From contig NZ_JACXAA010000024.1 of assembly GCF_014699035.1 (NCBI RefSeq), forward strand, positions 1-59,898: DNA of 59,898 nt, written 5' to 3'. Shown piece by piece: positions 7,239-15,198 of this stretch. The notes beneath the pieces were generated by a model. It was not told the DNA's origin, made no database searches, and was given only the letters and a program-made list of their open reading frames with translations. The DNA is from Spirosoma validum (GTDB lineage Bacteria > Bacteroidota > Bacteroidia > Cytophagales > Spirosomataceae). Each line of letters begins with the position of its first letter. Position 1 is the stretch's first letter. A program made the position numbers and the translations under genes.

Positions 7239-9167
7239 ATGGAAAATTTCGTGGTCTCGGCCCGCAAGTACCGCCCCGCTACCTTCGATACGGTCGTTGG
7301 GCAAGAGCATATTACTACCACACTCAAGAATGCAATCAAGACCAATCACTTAGCGTCGGCGTTTCTGTTCTGCGGTCCGCGCGGGGTTGGCAAAACGACC
7401 TGTGCCCGTATTCTAGCCAAGACCATTAACTGTCAAAACCTGACGCCCGAAGGGGAAGCCTGCGATCAATGCGAATCGTGTGTGAGCTTCAACCAAAACG
7501 CGTCGTTTAATATTCACGAACTGGATGCCGCTTCGAACAATTCCGTTGAAGACATCCGCAATTTGATTGATCAGGTACGGTATCCACCCCAGTCGGGCAA
7601 ATACAAAATTTACATCATTGACGAGGTGCATATGCTCTCGTCGGCGGCTTTTAATGCGTTCCTGAAAACGCTGGAAGAGCCTCCCTCCTACGCTATTTTC
7701 ATTCTGGCTACAACCGAGAAACACAAGATTCTGCCAACGATTCTGTCTCGCTGTCAGATTTTCGATTTCAACCGGATTCAGCCACAACACATTGCCAATC
7801 ATTTGGCGACGATTGCCGATAAAGAAGGCATCACCGCCGAAACCGAAGCTCTCGACCTGATTGCCCAGAAAGCGGATGGCGGTTTGCGCGATGCGCTGTC
7901 GATGTTCGATCTGAACGTTACGTTCGCGGCTGATCGAATCATTCGCTACAAAGAGGTGCTGGATAACCTGCACATCCTCGACTATGATTATTATTTCAAA
8001 CTGACCGATTTATTGCTGGCGGGCAACTTGCCCCAAAGTCTACTGACGGTCGATGAAATTCTACGCAAAGGCTTCGATGGACATCAGTTTGTGGTTGGGT
8101 TATGCCGCCACTTCCGCGATTTGCTGGTCTGTAAAGATGCCGCTACCGTACAGTTGTTGCAAGTGACCGAAAACGTCCGTCGGCAATACCTCGACCAGGC
8201 CGTTCGGGCACCTATGTCGTTTTTGCTATCGGCCCTAAGTACGGGGAGTCAGTGCGATCTGAACTACAAGCAGGCCAAAGATCAGCGGCTGCATACGGAG
8301 CTATGGCTTATGAAGCTGGCGAATCTGCGCAATCTGCTTAACTGGGATACATTGCCTGAGCTACCGGTTAACGGGGCACGGAACGGAGAGAGTTTTTCAC
8401 AAGCGCGACCAACTGAGCCAGCGGCCGAAAAAAAAAACAACATCCCCACCCATACACAGCCCTCGCCTGACCAATCCGACAACTCAGCCGATGATAATCC
8501 AATAGCGGAGAAGCATCCCATTACGAGCGAACCGGTCAATAGCTATCGACCAGCCGTACCACTAACCAACGGCGCAGCGGTCAACGGAACGATAGCTAAA
8601 GAAACAACGTACCAGAACGGTCATACGAGCACGCCCAATGGAACGGCCACCGTTGCTGCTCCGGTAAAGCCGCAAATGGCTCCACCAACACGTCCGGCGA
8701 GTAGCCGCCTGCGCTCAACGATTTCGCTAACAGCGGGCCCGGCTCAGGCTGTTGCAGAGACGGATGACGCCGTGACGGTGAAAACCCCAACCCGACCCGA
8801 TAAACCATTTATTCTCGACGACTTACAGGATGTGTGGAATACGTTCGCGCGGATACGTCGTCAACAGAATGACATTACGTCGGAGCAGGTCGTGCTAAAC
8901 CGGGAATTGGTACTCGAAGGCACTACTATTCATCTGACTCTCGATAACACCTTGCAGGTCGGCTTTCTTACTGAGCTAAAACCCGATCTACTAGGCTATT
9001 TACGTACTGAACTTCAGAACAGCCAGATTCAGTTGGAGCACAAAGTAACCGTGCAGGAAGTCAAGAAAATGATTTACAGTTCGCAGGACAAGTTCAACTA
9101 CCTGGCCGAGAAGAACCCAGTTCTGCATGAGTTACGGAAAGTACTTAATCTGGAAGTTGATTATTAA
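7239..9167 (+). CDS. dnaX: DNA polymerase III subunit gamma/tau
   Basis: 642 aa clamp-loader ATPase. Counting from the ATG at 7239, the Walker A is Gly-Pro-Arg-Gly-Val-Gly-Lys-Thr at 46-53. Zinc-binding cysteines are at 65, 75, 78 and 81, Walker B is Ile-Ile-Asp-Glu-Val-His, sensor 1 is Ala-Thr-Thr-Glu, and the arginine finger is Ser-Arg-Cys at 170-172. Residues about 390-530 are a Pro/Asn/Thr-rich linker, and the C-terminal 110 residues form the tau-specific domain. A GTG at 7224 is in frame, but the ATG matches the family's usual N-terminus. An A10 run at 8428-8437 lies just after the AAA+/domain III part and could generate a short gamma form (see findings). The gene converges on the TPR gene after 8 bases. 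Confidence 0.97.
   Translation: MENFVVSARKYRPATFDTVVGQEHITTTLKNAIKTNHLASAFLFCGPRGVGKTTCARILAKTINCQNLTPEGEACDQCESCVSFNQNASFNIHELDAASNNSVEDIRNLIDQVRYPPQSGKYKIYIIDEVHMLSSAAFNAFLKTLEEPPSYAIFILATTEKHKILPTILSRCQIFDFNRIQPQHIANHLATIADKEGITAETEALDLIAQKADGGLRDALSMFDLNVTFAADRIIRYKEVLDNLHILDYDYYFKLTDLLLAGNLPQSLLTVDEILRKGFDGHQFVVGLCRHFRDLLVCKDAATVQLLQVTENVRRQYLDQAVRAPMSFLLSALSTGSQCDLNYKQAKDQRLHTELWLMKLANLRNLLNWDTLPELPVNGARNGESFSQARPTEPAAEKKNNIPTHTQPSPDQSDNSADDNPIAEKHPITSEPVNSYRPAVPLTNGAAVNGTIAKETTYQNGHTSTPNGTATVAAPVKPQMAPPTRPASSRLRSTISLTAGPAQAVAETDDAVTVKTPTRPDKPFILDDLQDVWNTFARIRRQQNDITSEQVVLNRELVLEGTTIHLTLDNTLQVGFLTELKPDLLGYLRTELQNSQIQLEHKVTVQEVKKMIYSSQDKFNYLAEKNPVLHELRKVLNLEVDY
8428..8437 (+). other. A10 slippery homopolymer inside dnaX
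   Basis: Ten consecutive A span codons 397-400 (Glu-Lys-Lys-Asn). Adding one A, or a -1 ribosomal shift, reaches TGA at 8468-8470 after 11 codons. Losing one A reaches TAG at 8503-8505. The truncated product would be about 410-421 aa and would retain the ATPase and oligomerisation domains, like the gamma subunit. Transcriptional slippage on an A9 run is the known source of gamma in Thermus thermophilus. Use of this run here is inferred. Confidence 0.6.
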
Positions 9168-9175
9168 TTCTGGTC

Positions 9176-10291
9176 TTACTTATACGCCTTTGCTTCCCGA
9201 ATCAGCGATTTGTATTCGCCTACAGCAAGCGCTTTCTTATACAATGTTTTAGCACTGTTTCGGTCGTTGGCGCGAGCCGCCACACGGGCTAAACCAGCAT
9301 AGGCAAAGGCATGATACTCTTTTGTATAGCCTTCGTTGGCTGGTTGCTTTAACGCAATCTCGTAGAATTGAGTGGCTTCCTTATCATCTTTATCCGCAAA
9401 CTCAGCCAGCATTCCCGAGAAGGTGTTGTAAGCTAGTGGGACTAATTTATTCGGCATTTGTTTAAGCCGCTGAACCTGCGGCCGAGCCTCGGCGTATTTG
9501 CCCGAGAGTAACAGAGCCTCGGCATAACTCATAGCAAACAGAGGATTGTTTGGGTATTTTTCGACTAAATATTTCGTGTAGCCAGATGCCTTTGCCGGGT
9601 TCATTTCGTGCTTGAGCAGCAAATGGGATAAGTAATAATTGGCAACAGGCCGCATAAATACGGCTTTACGCGTTGCTACGTCCATTTGTTTAAGGCCCAG
9701 CGCAATGTCGCCATCAGCGAAGAAAAACATGAATGGACGCACAATGGGGTGATCCATGGGGTAGCGCTCAACGTAGTAATTATAAAGACCGCTGGTGAAA
9801 TAAAAATCTGGGTTTTTATCCATCAGCTTAAACCCGTCGCGCAGGTAGCTATAAGCTTTTTTTGACTCCCCTACTGCCTTGAGCGATTCACTCTGATTGT
9901 GATAGAGCGAGGCCATGTAACTGTGACAGGTCAGCATAAAAAACACAGCCTCCGGATCAGCTTCGTTTTTATCGAGCATCCGCTTCGATAGCTCCATTCC
10001 CTGATTGACAGCCTGTGTGAATTGAGCCGTAGCGGTCTTATTTTCCGACAGCGGTAGATTTTGTATATCCAGTTGCGTGGCCCGTAACAGGAAGCCAACC
10101 GGGTGTTGTGGATAACGAGCCATAATCTGCCGAATCTGAGCATCCGCTTCCGTGAATTCCAGATTATAAATATCGTCCAGCGCTTTCACAACCATCTGCT
10201 GAGCAGCCGGATCGTTCATAACCTGCGCCGGGGCGATAAGTGGCAACCATAAGCCAATAAGTAAGAGTACCGTATTTTTCAGAATGGACAA
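9176..10291 (-). CDS. Secreted TPR-repeat protein
   Basis: 371 aa. An N-terminal signal peptide (residues about 1-22, ending Ala-Pro-Ala-Gln) is followed by helical pairs with the tetratricopeptide pattern, most clearly in the C-terminal half where paired Ala/Tyr/Leu positions recur about every 34 residues. Such proteins usually act as periplasmic scaffolds. No enzymatic motif is visible. It is divergent from the M16 peptidase gene. A perfect DnaA-box word (TGTGGATAA) is at 10107-10115 but is isolated. Confidence 0.8.
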   Translation of the reverse strand: MSILKNTVLLLIGLWLPLIAPAQVMNDPAAQQMVVKALDDIYNLEFTEADAQIRQIMARYPQHPVGFLLRATQLDIQNLPLSENKTATAQFTQAVNQGMELSKRMLDKNEADPEAVFFMLTCHSYMASLYHNQSESLKAVGESKKAYSYLRDGFKLMDKNPDFYFTSGLYNYYVERYPMDHPIVRPFMFFFADGDIALGLKQMDVATRKAVFMRPVANYYLSHLLLKHEMNPAKASGYTKYLVEKYPNNPLFAMSYAEALLLSGKYAEARPQVQRLKQMPNKLVPLAYNTFSGMLAEFADKDDKEATQFYEIALKQPANEGYTKEYHAFAYAGLARVAARANDRNSAKTLYKKALAVGEYKSLIREAKAYK

Positions 10292-10389
10292 TGCTGTGTT
10301 AAGGTTACGTTGTTTGATTCTATACCGCCAGAAGCGTACTTTTGTTCAGTGTGCACTAACGAATAAAGGACACACGCAGTCCTTTCCTT

Positions 10390-11640
10390 ATGATTCATTA
10401 CGAACAGTTTGTCTTAGATAATGGCTTGCGGGTATTTGTCCACGAAGACGAATCGACCCCGATGGTTGCCGTCAATATTCTGTATAATGTCGGTTCGCGC
10501 GACGAAGATCCTGCCAAAACGGGTTTTGCTCACTTGTTTGAGCATTTGATGTTTGGCGGGTCACGCAACATTCCGAGCTACGACGAACCCTTACAAAAAG
10601 TTGGGGGCGAAAATAACGCTTTCACCAGCCCTGACATTACCAATTACTACATTACCCTTCCGGCCGCCAATCTGGAAACGGCTTTCTGGCTCGAATCCGA
10701 TCGAATGCTTAGTCTTTCGTTCGACCCACAAGTGCTTGATGTCCAGCAGAAAGTAGTGATTGAAGAGTTCAAGCAACGATACTTGAATCAACCCTATGGC
10801 GATGTCTGGCTAAAATTACGTCCATTGGCTTACAAACAGCATCCGTATCGCTGGGCAACGATTGGGAAGGACATTAGCCACATTGAAGAAGCGACGATGG
10901 ACGATGTAAAATCGTTTTTCTTCAAATATTACTTACCCAACAACGCTATCCTGGTGGTAGCAGGGAATGTAACGGTTGAACAGGTAAAGCAACTGTGCGA
11001 CAAGTGGTTTGCCCCAATTCCGGCCGGTGAGCCTTACATTCGTCAACTGCCTGTAGAACCGGTACAAACCGAGGCCCGTAAACTGGAAACGTCGGCGAAA
11101 GTCCCGCTGGATGGACTCTATAAAGCGTATCATATGCCAGGTCGATTTGACGCCGGTTTCCATACCGCTGATCTCCTGAGCGACATGCTTGGCCGGAGTA
11201 AATCCTCGCGTCTCTATCAGCAGTTGCTACGTAAGAATCCATTGTTCAGCAGCATTAACGCTTACATTACGACCTCCATTGATCCTGGTTTGCTGGTTGT
11301 GCAGGGCAATCTTAATAAGGGCATTACGCTGGAAGAAGCCGATGCGGCTGTCGAATCCGTTATGCAGGAATTTATTGATCAGGTAGTATCGGACGAGGAA
11401 TTAGCCAAAGTAAAGAACCAAGCCGAAGCCACCCTGGCGTTCTCAGAAGTCGAACTACTGAATCGTGCCATGAACCTTGCCTATGCTGCCAATGCGGGTA
11501 ATCCTGACTTAGTTAACGAAGAAGCAGCTCTAATACAGGCCATTACACCCGCTGATGTACAGGCGATGGCCCGGCAAGTCTTACGAAAAGAGAATTGTTC
11601 AACCCTGTATTACCGGCGAGCCGACACATCGGTAGCTTAG
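10390..11640 (+). CDS. M16-family zinc metallopeptidase
   Basis: 416 aa, the usual length of single-unit M16B peptidases. The inverted zinc motif His48-Leu-Phe-Glu51-His52 is intact, and the downstream acidic ligand falls in the Glu-Glu pair at 125-126, so it should be catalytically active. The C-terminal half (about 230-416) is the second M16 domain. There is no signal peptide, so it is probably cytoplasmic, although the partner subunit often encoded alongside is missing here. The gene has its own 98-base upstream gap and is followed by ispF. Confidence 0.93.
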   Translation: MIHYEQFVLDNGLRVFVHEDESTPMVAVNILYNVGSRDEDPAKTGFAHLFEHLMFGGSRNIPSYDEPLQKVGGENNAFTSPDITNYYITLPAANLETAFWLESDRMLSLSFDPQVLDVQQKVVIEEFKQRYLNQPYGDVWLKLRPLAYKQHPYRWATIGKDISHIEEATMDDVKSFFFKYYLPNNAILVVAGNVTVEQVKQLCDKWFAPIPAGEPYIRQLPVEPVQTEARKLETSAKVPLDGLYKAYHMPGRFDAGFHTADLLSDMLGRSKSSRLYQQLLRKNPLFSSINAYITTSIDPGLLVVQGNLNKGITLEEADAAVESVMQEFIDQVVSDEELAKVKNQAEATLAFSEVELLNRAMNLAYAANAGNPDLVNEEAALIQAITPADVQAMARQVLRKENCSTLYYRRADTSVA

Positions 11641-11753
11641 TCCATATAGATTTCGATATTTCTTTAGAAGATGACTAGGATGCGGTTGAGAAAGCCGCTG
11701 AATTTCTTCGTCAGGTCGAAGCGTGTCTTCGTCAAAATGGTTTTGCTTTATGA
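11640..11753 (+). pseudogene. Possible short coding remnant with an in-frame TAG
   Basis: Between the M16 peptidase and ispF, one frame reads like protein (acidic start, then Asp-Ala-Val-Glu-Lys-Ala-Ala-Glu-Phe-Leu-Arg-Gln-Val-Glu) through to a TGA that overlaps the ispF ATG. It is broken by TAG at 11676-11678 and has no evident start codon. It may be the decayed end of a small gene, or chance. No family is recognised. Confidence 0.25.
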
Positions 11754-12229
11754 AAATTCGCGTAGGACAAGGCTACGATGTTCACCGGCTGGAAGAAGGT
11801 CGGCCGTTCTGGCTCGGTGGTATCCAGATTCCCAGTACGTTCGGGCCGATTGGGCATTCGGATGCCGATGTGGTTTGCCACGTACTATGCGACGCCTTAC
11901 TGGGAGCGGCCAACATGAGGAATATCGGTTATCATTTTTCCGACAAAGACCCGCGCTGGAAAGGTGTCGATAGCAAACTTCTGCTAGCCGAAGTACTACG
12001 TATGGTGCGGGGCGCGGGGTACGAAATCTCGAATGTTGACGTAACGGTGGTGTTGCAGGAGCCGAAACTCAACCCGCATATCCCAGCCATGAAAACCTGC
12101 CTCGCAGATGTAATGGCCATCCCCAAAGACGATATTTCGATTAAAGCCACTACGTCTGAGCACATCGGTTTTGTGGGCCGGGGCGAAGGCATTGCCGCTC
12201 ATTGTGTGGCGCTTATCTTTAGGAGTTAG
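11750..12229 (+). CDS. ispF: 2-C-methyl-D-erythritol 2,4-cyclodiphosphate synthase
   Basis: 159 aa, the canonical IspF length. This enzyme of the non-mevalonate isoprenoid pathway cyclises CDP-methylerythritol 2-phosphate with release of CMP. Metal ligands are Asp10-x-His12 and His44, within Gly-His-Ser-Asp-Ala-Asp. The His-Phe-Ser-Asp-Lys-Asp loop and the C-terminal Thr-Thr-Ser-Glu motif are present. The ATG at 11750 is chosen over an in-frame codon at 11723 because it gives the conserved N-terminus Met-Lys-Ile-Arg-Val-Gly. ispD is not nearby. Confidence 0.97.
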   Translation: MKIRVGQGYDVHRLEEGRPFWLGGIQIPSTFGPIGHSDADVVCHVLCDALLGAANMRNIGYHFSDKDPRWKGVDSKLLLAEVLRMVRGAGYEISNVDVTVVLQEPKLNPHIPAMKTCLADVMAIPKDDISIKATTSEHIGFVGRGEGIAAHCVALIFRS

Positions 12230-12249
12230 TTTGCAAATACAATCTGTCT

Positions 12250-13383
12250 ATGAAATATCTGCTTTACCTCCCGGCCCTCCTCTTGATGGGAACCGTTGCC
12301 TGTGGCCAGTCTGCAAAATCGAATCAACCCGCAGAGCCACTGGGCTTTGAAGAATACGATCCCGTTTCGACCTTAAAAGTACCGGAACATAAATTGACCC
12401 GGTCTAAATATCCCTTCATTGATGTGCATAACCATCAGTATCAGATGGACAATGGGGATTTGCGCAAGCTAATCGCCCAAATGGATAGTCTGAATATGGG
12501 CCTGATGATTAACCTGAGTGGACGCGGATTCAGTGACAGCGAGGCTGAGAGCAGCAAGTTTTTTACCAATGCGCTCACTAACATTCAGAAAACCAATCCT
12601 AAACGACTGGCCTTGTTTACGAATCTCAATTTTAGCGATGTAAACAGCAACGGCTGGACAGCCCAAGCAGTGAAAACCCTTGAAGAAGATGTAAAGAAGG
12701 GAGCCAGAGGCTTAAAGATCTATAAAAATCTGGGGTTCAGTGTTAAAGATGATAAAGGTACGCGGGTTCGGGTAGATGATCCCCGCTTAGATCCTATCTG
12801 GGCCAAGTGTGGTGAGTTAGGCGTTCCTGTTCTGATTCATACCGCCGACCCAAAATCGTTCTGGGACCCGATGGATCGCTACAACGAACGCTGGCTCGAA
12901 CTCAAACTCCATGCCGGTCGGAAACGCTCAGCCAATAATCCAGTTCCCTGGGAGCAACTCATTGCTGAGCAGCATAATGTGTTTCGTAAGCATCCGAAAA
13001 CCGCATTTATTGCCGCGCACATGGGCTGGTATCCGAATGATCTGAAAAAACTCGACAGTTTGATGACGGTTTTCCCGAACATGAACGTCGAGATCGGTGC
13101 CGTCATCGCCGAACTGGGTCGTCAGCCGAAAGCCAGTCGGGCGTTTTTTGAGAAATACCAGGACCGGATTCTGTTCGGAAAAGATAGTTGGGTGCCTTCC
13201 GAATACGCTACGTATTTCCGCGTTCTGGAAACCGACGACGAATATTTTCCTTACCACAAAAAATATCACGCGTTCTGGCGAATGTATGGCATGGGTCTAC
13301 CCGACGGAGTTCTGAAAAAAGTGTATTATAAAAACGCGTTGCGACTTATTCCGGGATTAGATAAAAGTCAGTTTCCACAATAA
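12250..13383 (+). CDS. Lipoprotein amidohydrolase (amidohydrolase_2-like TIM barrel)
   Basis: 377 aa. A signal sequence ends in Gly-Thr-Val-Ala-Cys18, consistent with lipid attachment although Thr at -3 is unusual. The barrel carries the Asp-Val-His-Asn-His metal motif near residue 58, a second His in His-Thr-Ala-Asp-Pro, His in Ala-Ala-His-Met-Gly-Trp, and a late Phe-Gly-Lys-Asp segment. This is the pattern of PF04909 metal-dependent hydrolases. The substrate is unknown. It opens a plus-strand run with a dipeptide epimerase, a GNAT and a serine hydrolase, though a repeat hairpin separates it from the next gene. Confidence 0.8.
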   Translation: MKYLLYLPALLLMGTVACGQSAKSNQPAEPLGFEEYDPVSTLKVPEHKLTRSKYPFIDVHNHQYQMDNGDLRKLIAQMDSLNMGLMINLSGRGFSDSEAESSKFFTNALTNIQKTNPKRLALFTNLNFSDVNSNGWTAQAVKTLEEDVKKGARGLKIYKNLGFSVKDDKGTRVRVDDPRLDPIWAKCGELGVPVLIHTADPKSFWDPMDRYNERWLELKLHAGRKRSANNPVPWEQLIAEQHNVFRKHPKTAFIAAHMGWYPNDLKKLDSLMTVFPNMNVEIGAVIAELGRQPKASRAFFEKYQDRILFGKDSWVPSEYATYFRVLETDDEYFPYHKKYHAFWRMYGMGLPDGVLKKVYYKNALRLIPGLDKSQFPQ

Positions 13384-13387
13384 TTTT

Positions 13388-13469
13388 AACCGCAAAATCG
13401 CGGAGGATAGCGCAAAGAACGCTATGAGACTTTGCGACCTTTGCGTTAACCTCTGTGACCTTTGCGGTT
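13388..13469. repeat. Imperfect palindromic repeat of the AACCGCAAA...TTTGCGGTT type
   Basis: Outer arms AACCGCAAA (13388-13396) and TTTGCGGTT (13461-13469) enclose inner CGCAAAG (13411-13417) and CTTTGCG (13430-13436). A second CCTTTGCG is at 13438-13445. Similar CGCAAAG-rich palindromes are dispersed in many Bacteroidota genomes (from memory). It fills the gap between the amidohydrolase and epimerase genes and has no terminal T-tract. Confidence 0.75.
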
Positions 13470-13474
13470 GTGCG

Positions 13475-14575
13475 ATGAAAATTACCCGGATTAACCTTTA
13501 CCAATACGATATTCCGCTTAAAGCGCCCATTGCCATTTCACTCGGCACGATCGAAAACGCCCGAAATATACTGGTCGAGATTCAAACTGACGAAAGCATT
13601 ACGGGCTGGGGCGAAGGGTCGCCGTTCTGGATGATCGTCGGCGAAACGCAGGCATCGGGATTAGCAGCAGCGGACGATATGGCCCGACTGCTGATCGGTC
13701 ATGATCCACTAGATATCGAAGGTTGTCTCACTACGTTAATTCGTTACCTGCCCGGTCACCCGACAACGCGCTCGGCCTTCGATATGGCTTTGTATGATAT
13801 TGCCGCCAAATCCGCCCGAATGCCACTATACCAATTCCTGGGCGGCTCGAAACGATCCCTTGTAACGGATGAAACCATTTACATCAACACACCCGAGCGG
13901 ATGGTTGACGATGCGCTACGTATCCAGGAAAAAGGAGCCGAAGCCATCAAAGTAAAACTGGGAACGAATCTCCGCAGTGATATTGAGCGCGTGGCAGCGA
14001 TACGTAACGCCATCGGTGATGCAACGCCCATTCGCACCGACGCCAATCAGGGCTGGGACGTAGTGACGGCATCGGCGGTTCTGCGGGCCATTGGCAGTTG
14101 GAATGTTCAATATTGCGAGCAGCCTATCAAACGTCACGACATTGCCGGTCTACGACAGATTCGACAAAGTTCGACTGTCCCGATTATGGCCGACGAAAGT
14201 CTGTTCGACTCGACCGACGCTATCCGACTCGTACGCGAAGAAGCAGTTGATTACTTCAACATCAAACTTTCCAAAAGCGGAGGGATCTTTGACGCCCTTA
14301 AGATCAACGCCATTGCTGAAGCGGCTGGAATTCCGTGCATGATTGGCTGCATGTCAGAGTCGCGGCTGGCGCTGACGGCAAAGGCTCATTTTGCCTCAGC
14401 CCGACAAAACGTTCGTTTTTACGATTTAGACGCTTGTTTTGAACACGCCAACGATCCTGTCTATGGCGGCATTACGTATACTGGCTATCAGATTGACCTG
14501 CCCGAAACACCAGGAATCGGTGCTGAAGTCGATTCAACATTCCTGAAGACACTGCCAATAAAGACTATTTCCTGA
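13475..14575 (+). CDS. Dipeptide epimerase (L-Ala-D/L-Glu epimerase-like, enolase superfamily)
   Basis: 366 aa. Catalytic lysines are Lys159-x-Lys161 and the Lys-Leu-Ser-Lys segment at 264-267. Metal ligands are Asp189, Glu215 and Asp240. A C-terminal Asp-Leu-Asp motif is typical of dipeptide epimerases, where it binds the substrate ammonium group. Related enzymes invert the D-Glu residue of murein-derived Ala-Glu dipeptides so they can be degraded. The ATG at 13475 is chosen because an earlier in-frame ATG at 13424 would translate the repeat element into a Cys-rich leader. The next gene starts 5 bases after the stop. Confidence 0.88.
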   Translation: MKITRINLYQYDIPLKAPIAISLGTIENARNILVEIQTDESITGWGEGSPFWMIVGETQASGLAAADDMARLLIGHDPLDIEGCLTTLIRYLPGHPTTRSAFDMALYDIAAKSARMPLYQFLGGSKRSLVTDETIYINTPERMVDDALRIQEKGAEAIKVKLGTNLRSDIERVAAIRNAIGDATPIRTDANQGWDVVTASAVLRAIGSWNVQYCEQPIKRHDIAGLRQIRQSSTVPIMADESLFDSTDAIRLVREEAVDYFNIKLSKSGGIFDALKINAIAEAAGIPCMIGCMSESRLALTAKAHFASARQNVRFYDLDACFEHANDPVYGGITYTGYQIDLPETPGIGAEVDSTFLKTLPIKTIS

Positions 14576-14580
14576 ACGTA

Positions 14581-15138
14581 ATGCTTACCATTACCACTGT
14601 TCAATCCGACGCGGACGTTCGCGGCATTCTAACGCTCCAACACGCCAATTTGCGCAAAAATGTTCCTGTTGATGTTCAGGTTGACCAGGGCTTTGTCACG
14701 GTTGAACACGACCCAGACGTACTGACCCGTATGAATCAGGCAGCGCCGAGCGTCATTGCCAAAGATGGCGACACGGTTGTGGGTTACGCCCTAACCATGC
14801 TACCGGAATTCGGAACTGATGTACCAGAGCTACTACCGCTCTTCGACTTGATTAATACGCTGATTTACAATGAAAAACCGCTGAAAGACTATACCTGGTA
14901 CGTCATGGGGCAGGTTTGTGTGGCGAATGGGTATCGGGGGCAGCAGGTATTTGATCGGATGTTTCAACACCACAAAGAAGTATACGGCGATCGTTATCAG
15001 TTGTTGATCACCGACATTTCGGCCAATAACACCCGCTCGTTACGTGCTCATACGCGAGTGGGCTTTAAAAGCCTTCATGAGTTTTATGACCCGACCATTG
15101 GCGAGACATGGGTCATTGTAGCCTGGGATTGGACGTAG
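14581..15138 (+). CDS. GNAT-family N-acetyltransferase
   Basis: 185 aa, one GNAT domain. The central strand Val-Met-Gly-Gln-Val-Cys-Val is followed by the acetyl-CoA loop Tyr-Arg-Gly-Gln-Gln-Val-Phe, and a C-terminal Asn-x-x-Ser-x-Arg-Ala-His pattern precedes the Gly-Phe turn. It is tightly spaced after the dipeptide epimerase, so it is probably co-transcribed and may modify an amino acid or peptide of the same pathway. The acceptor is unknown. Confidence 0.85.
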   Translation: MLTITTVQSDADVRGILTLQHANLRKNVPVDVQVDQGFVTVEHDPDVLTRMNQAAPSVIAKDGDTVVGYALTMLPEFGTDVPELLPLFDLINTLIYNEKPLKDYTWYVMGQVCVANGYRGQQVFDRMFQHHKEVYGDRYQLLITDISANNTRSLRAHTRVGFKSLHEFYDPTIGETWVIVAWDWT

Positions 15139-15198
15139 TAGAATCTCGGTTCTTTGTGATTTAAGGTACAATCCCTGAAAATCATAAACGACAAAACT

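Noticed and set aside
7413..7973. 186-codon minus-strand open frame inside dnaX
   Set aside because: It is antisense to the strongly conserved AAA+ domain and shows no family features of its own.
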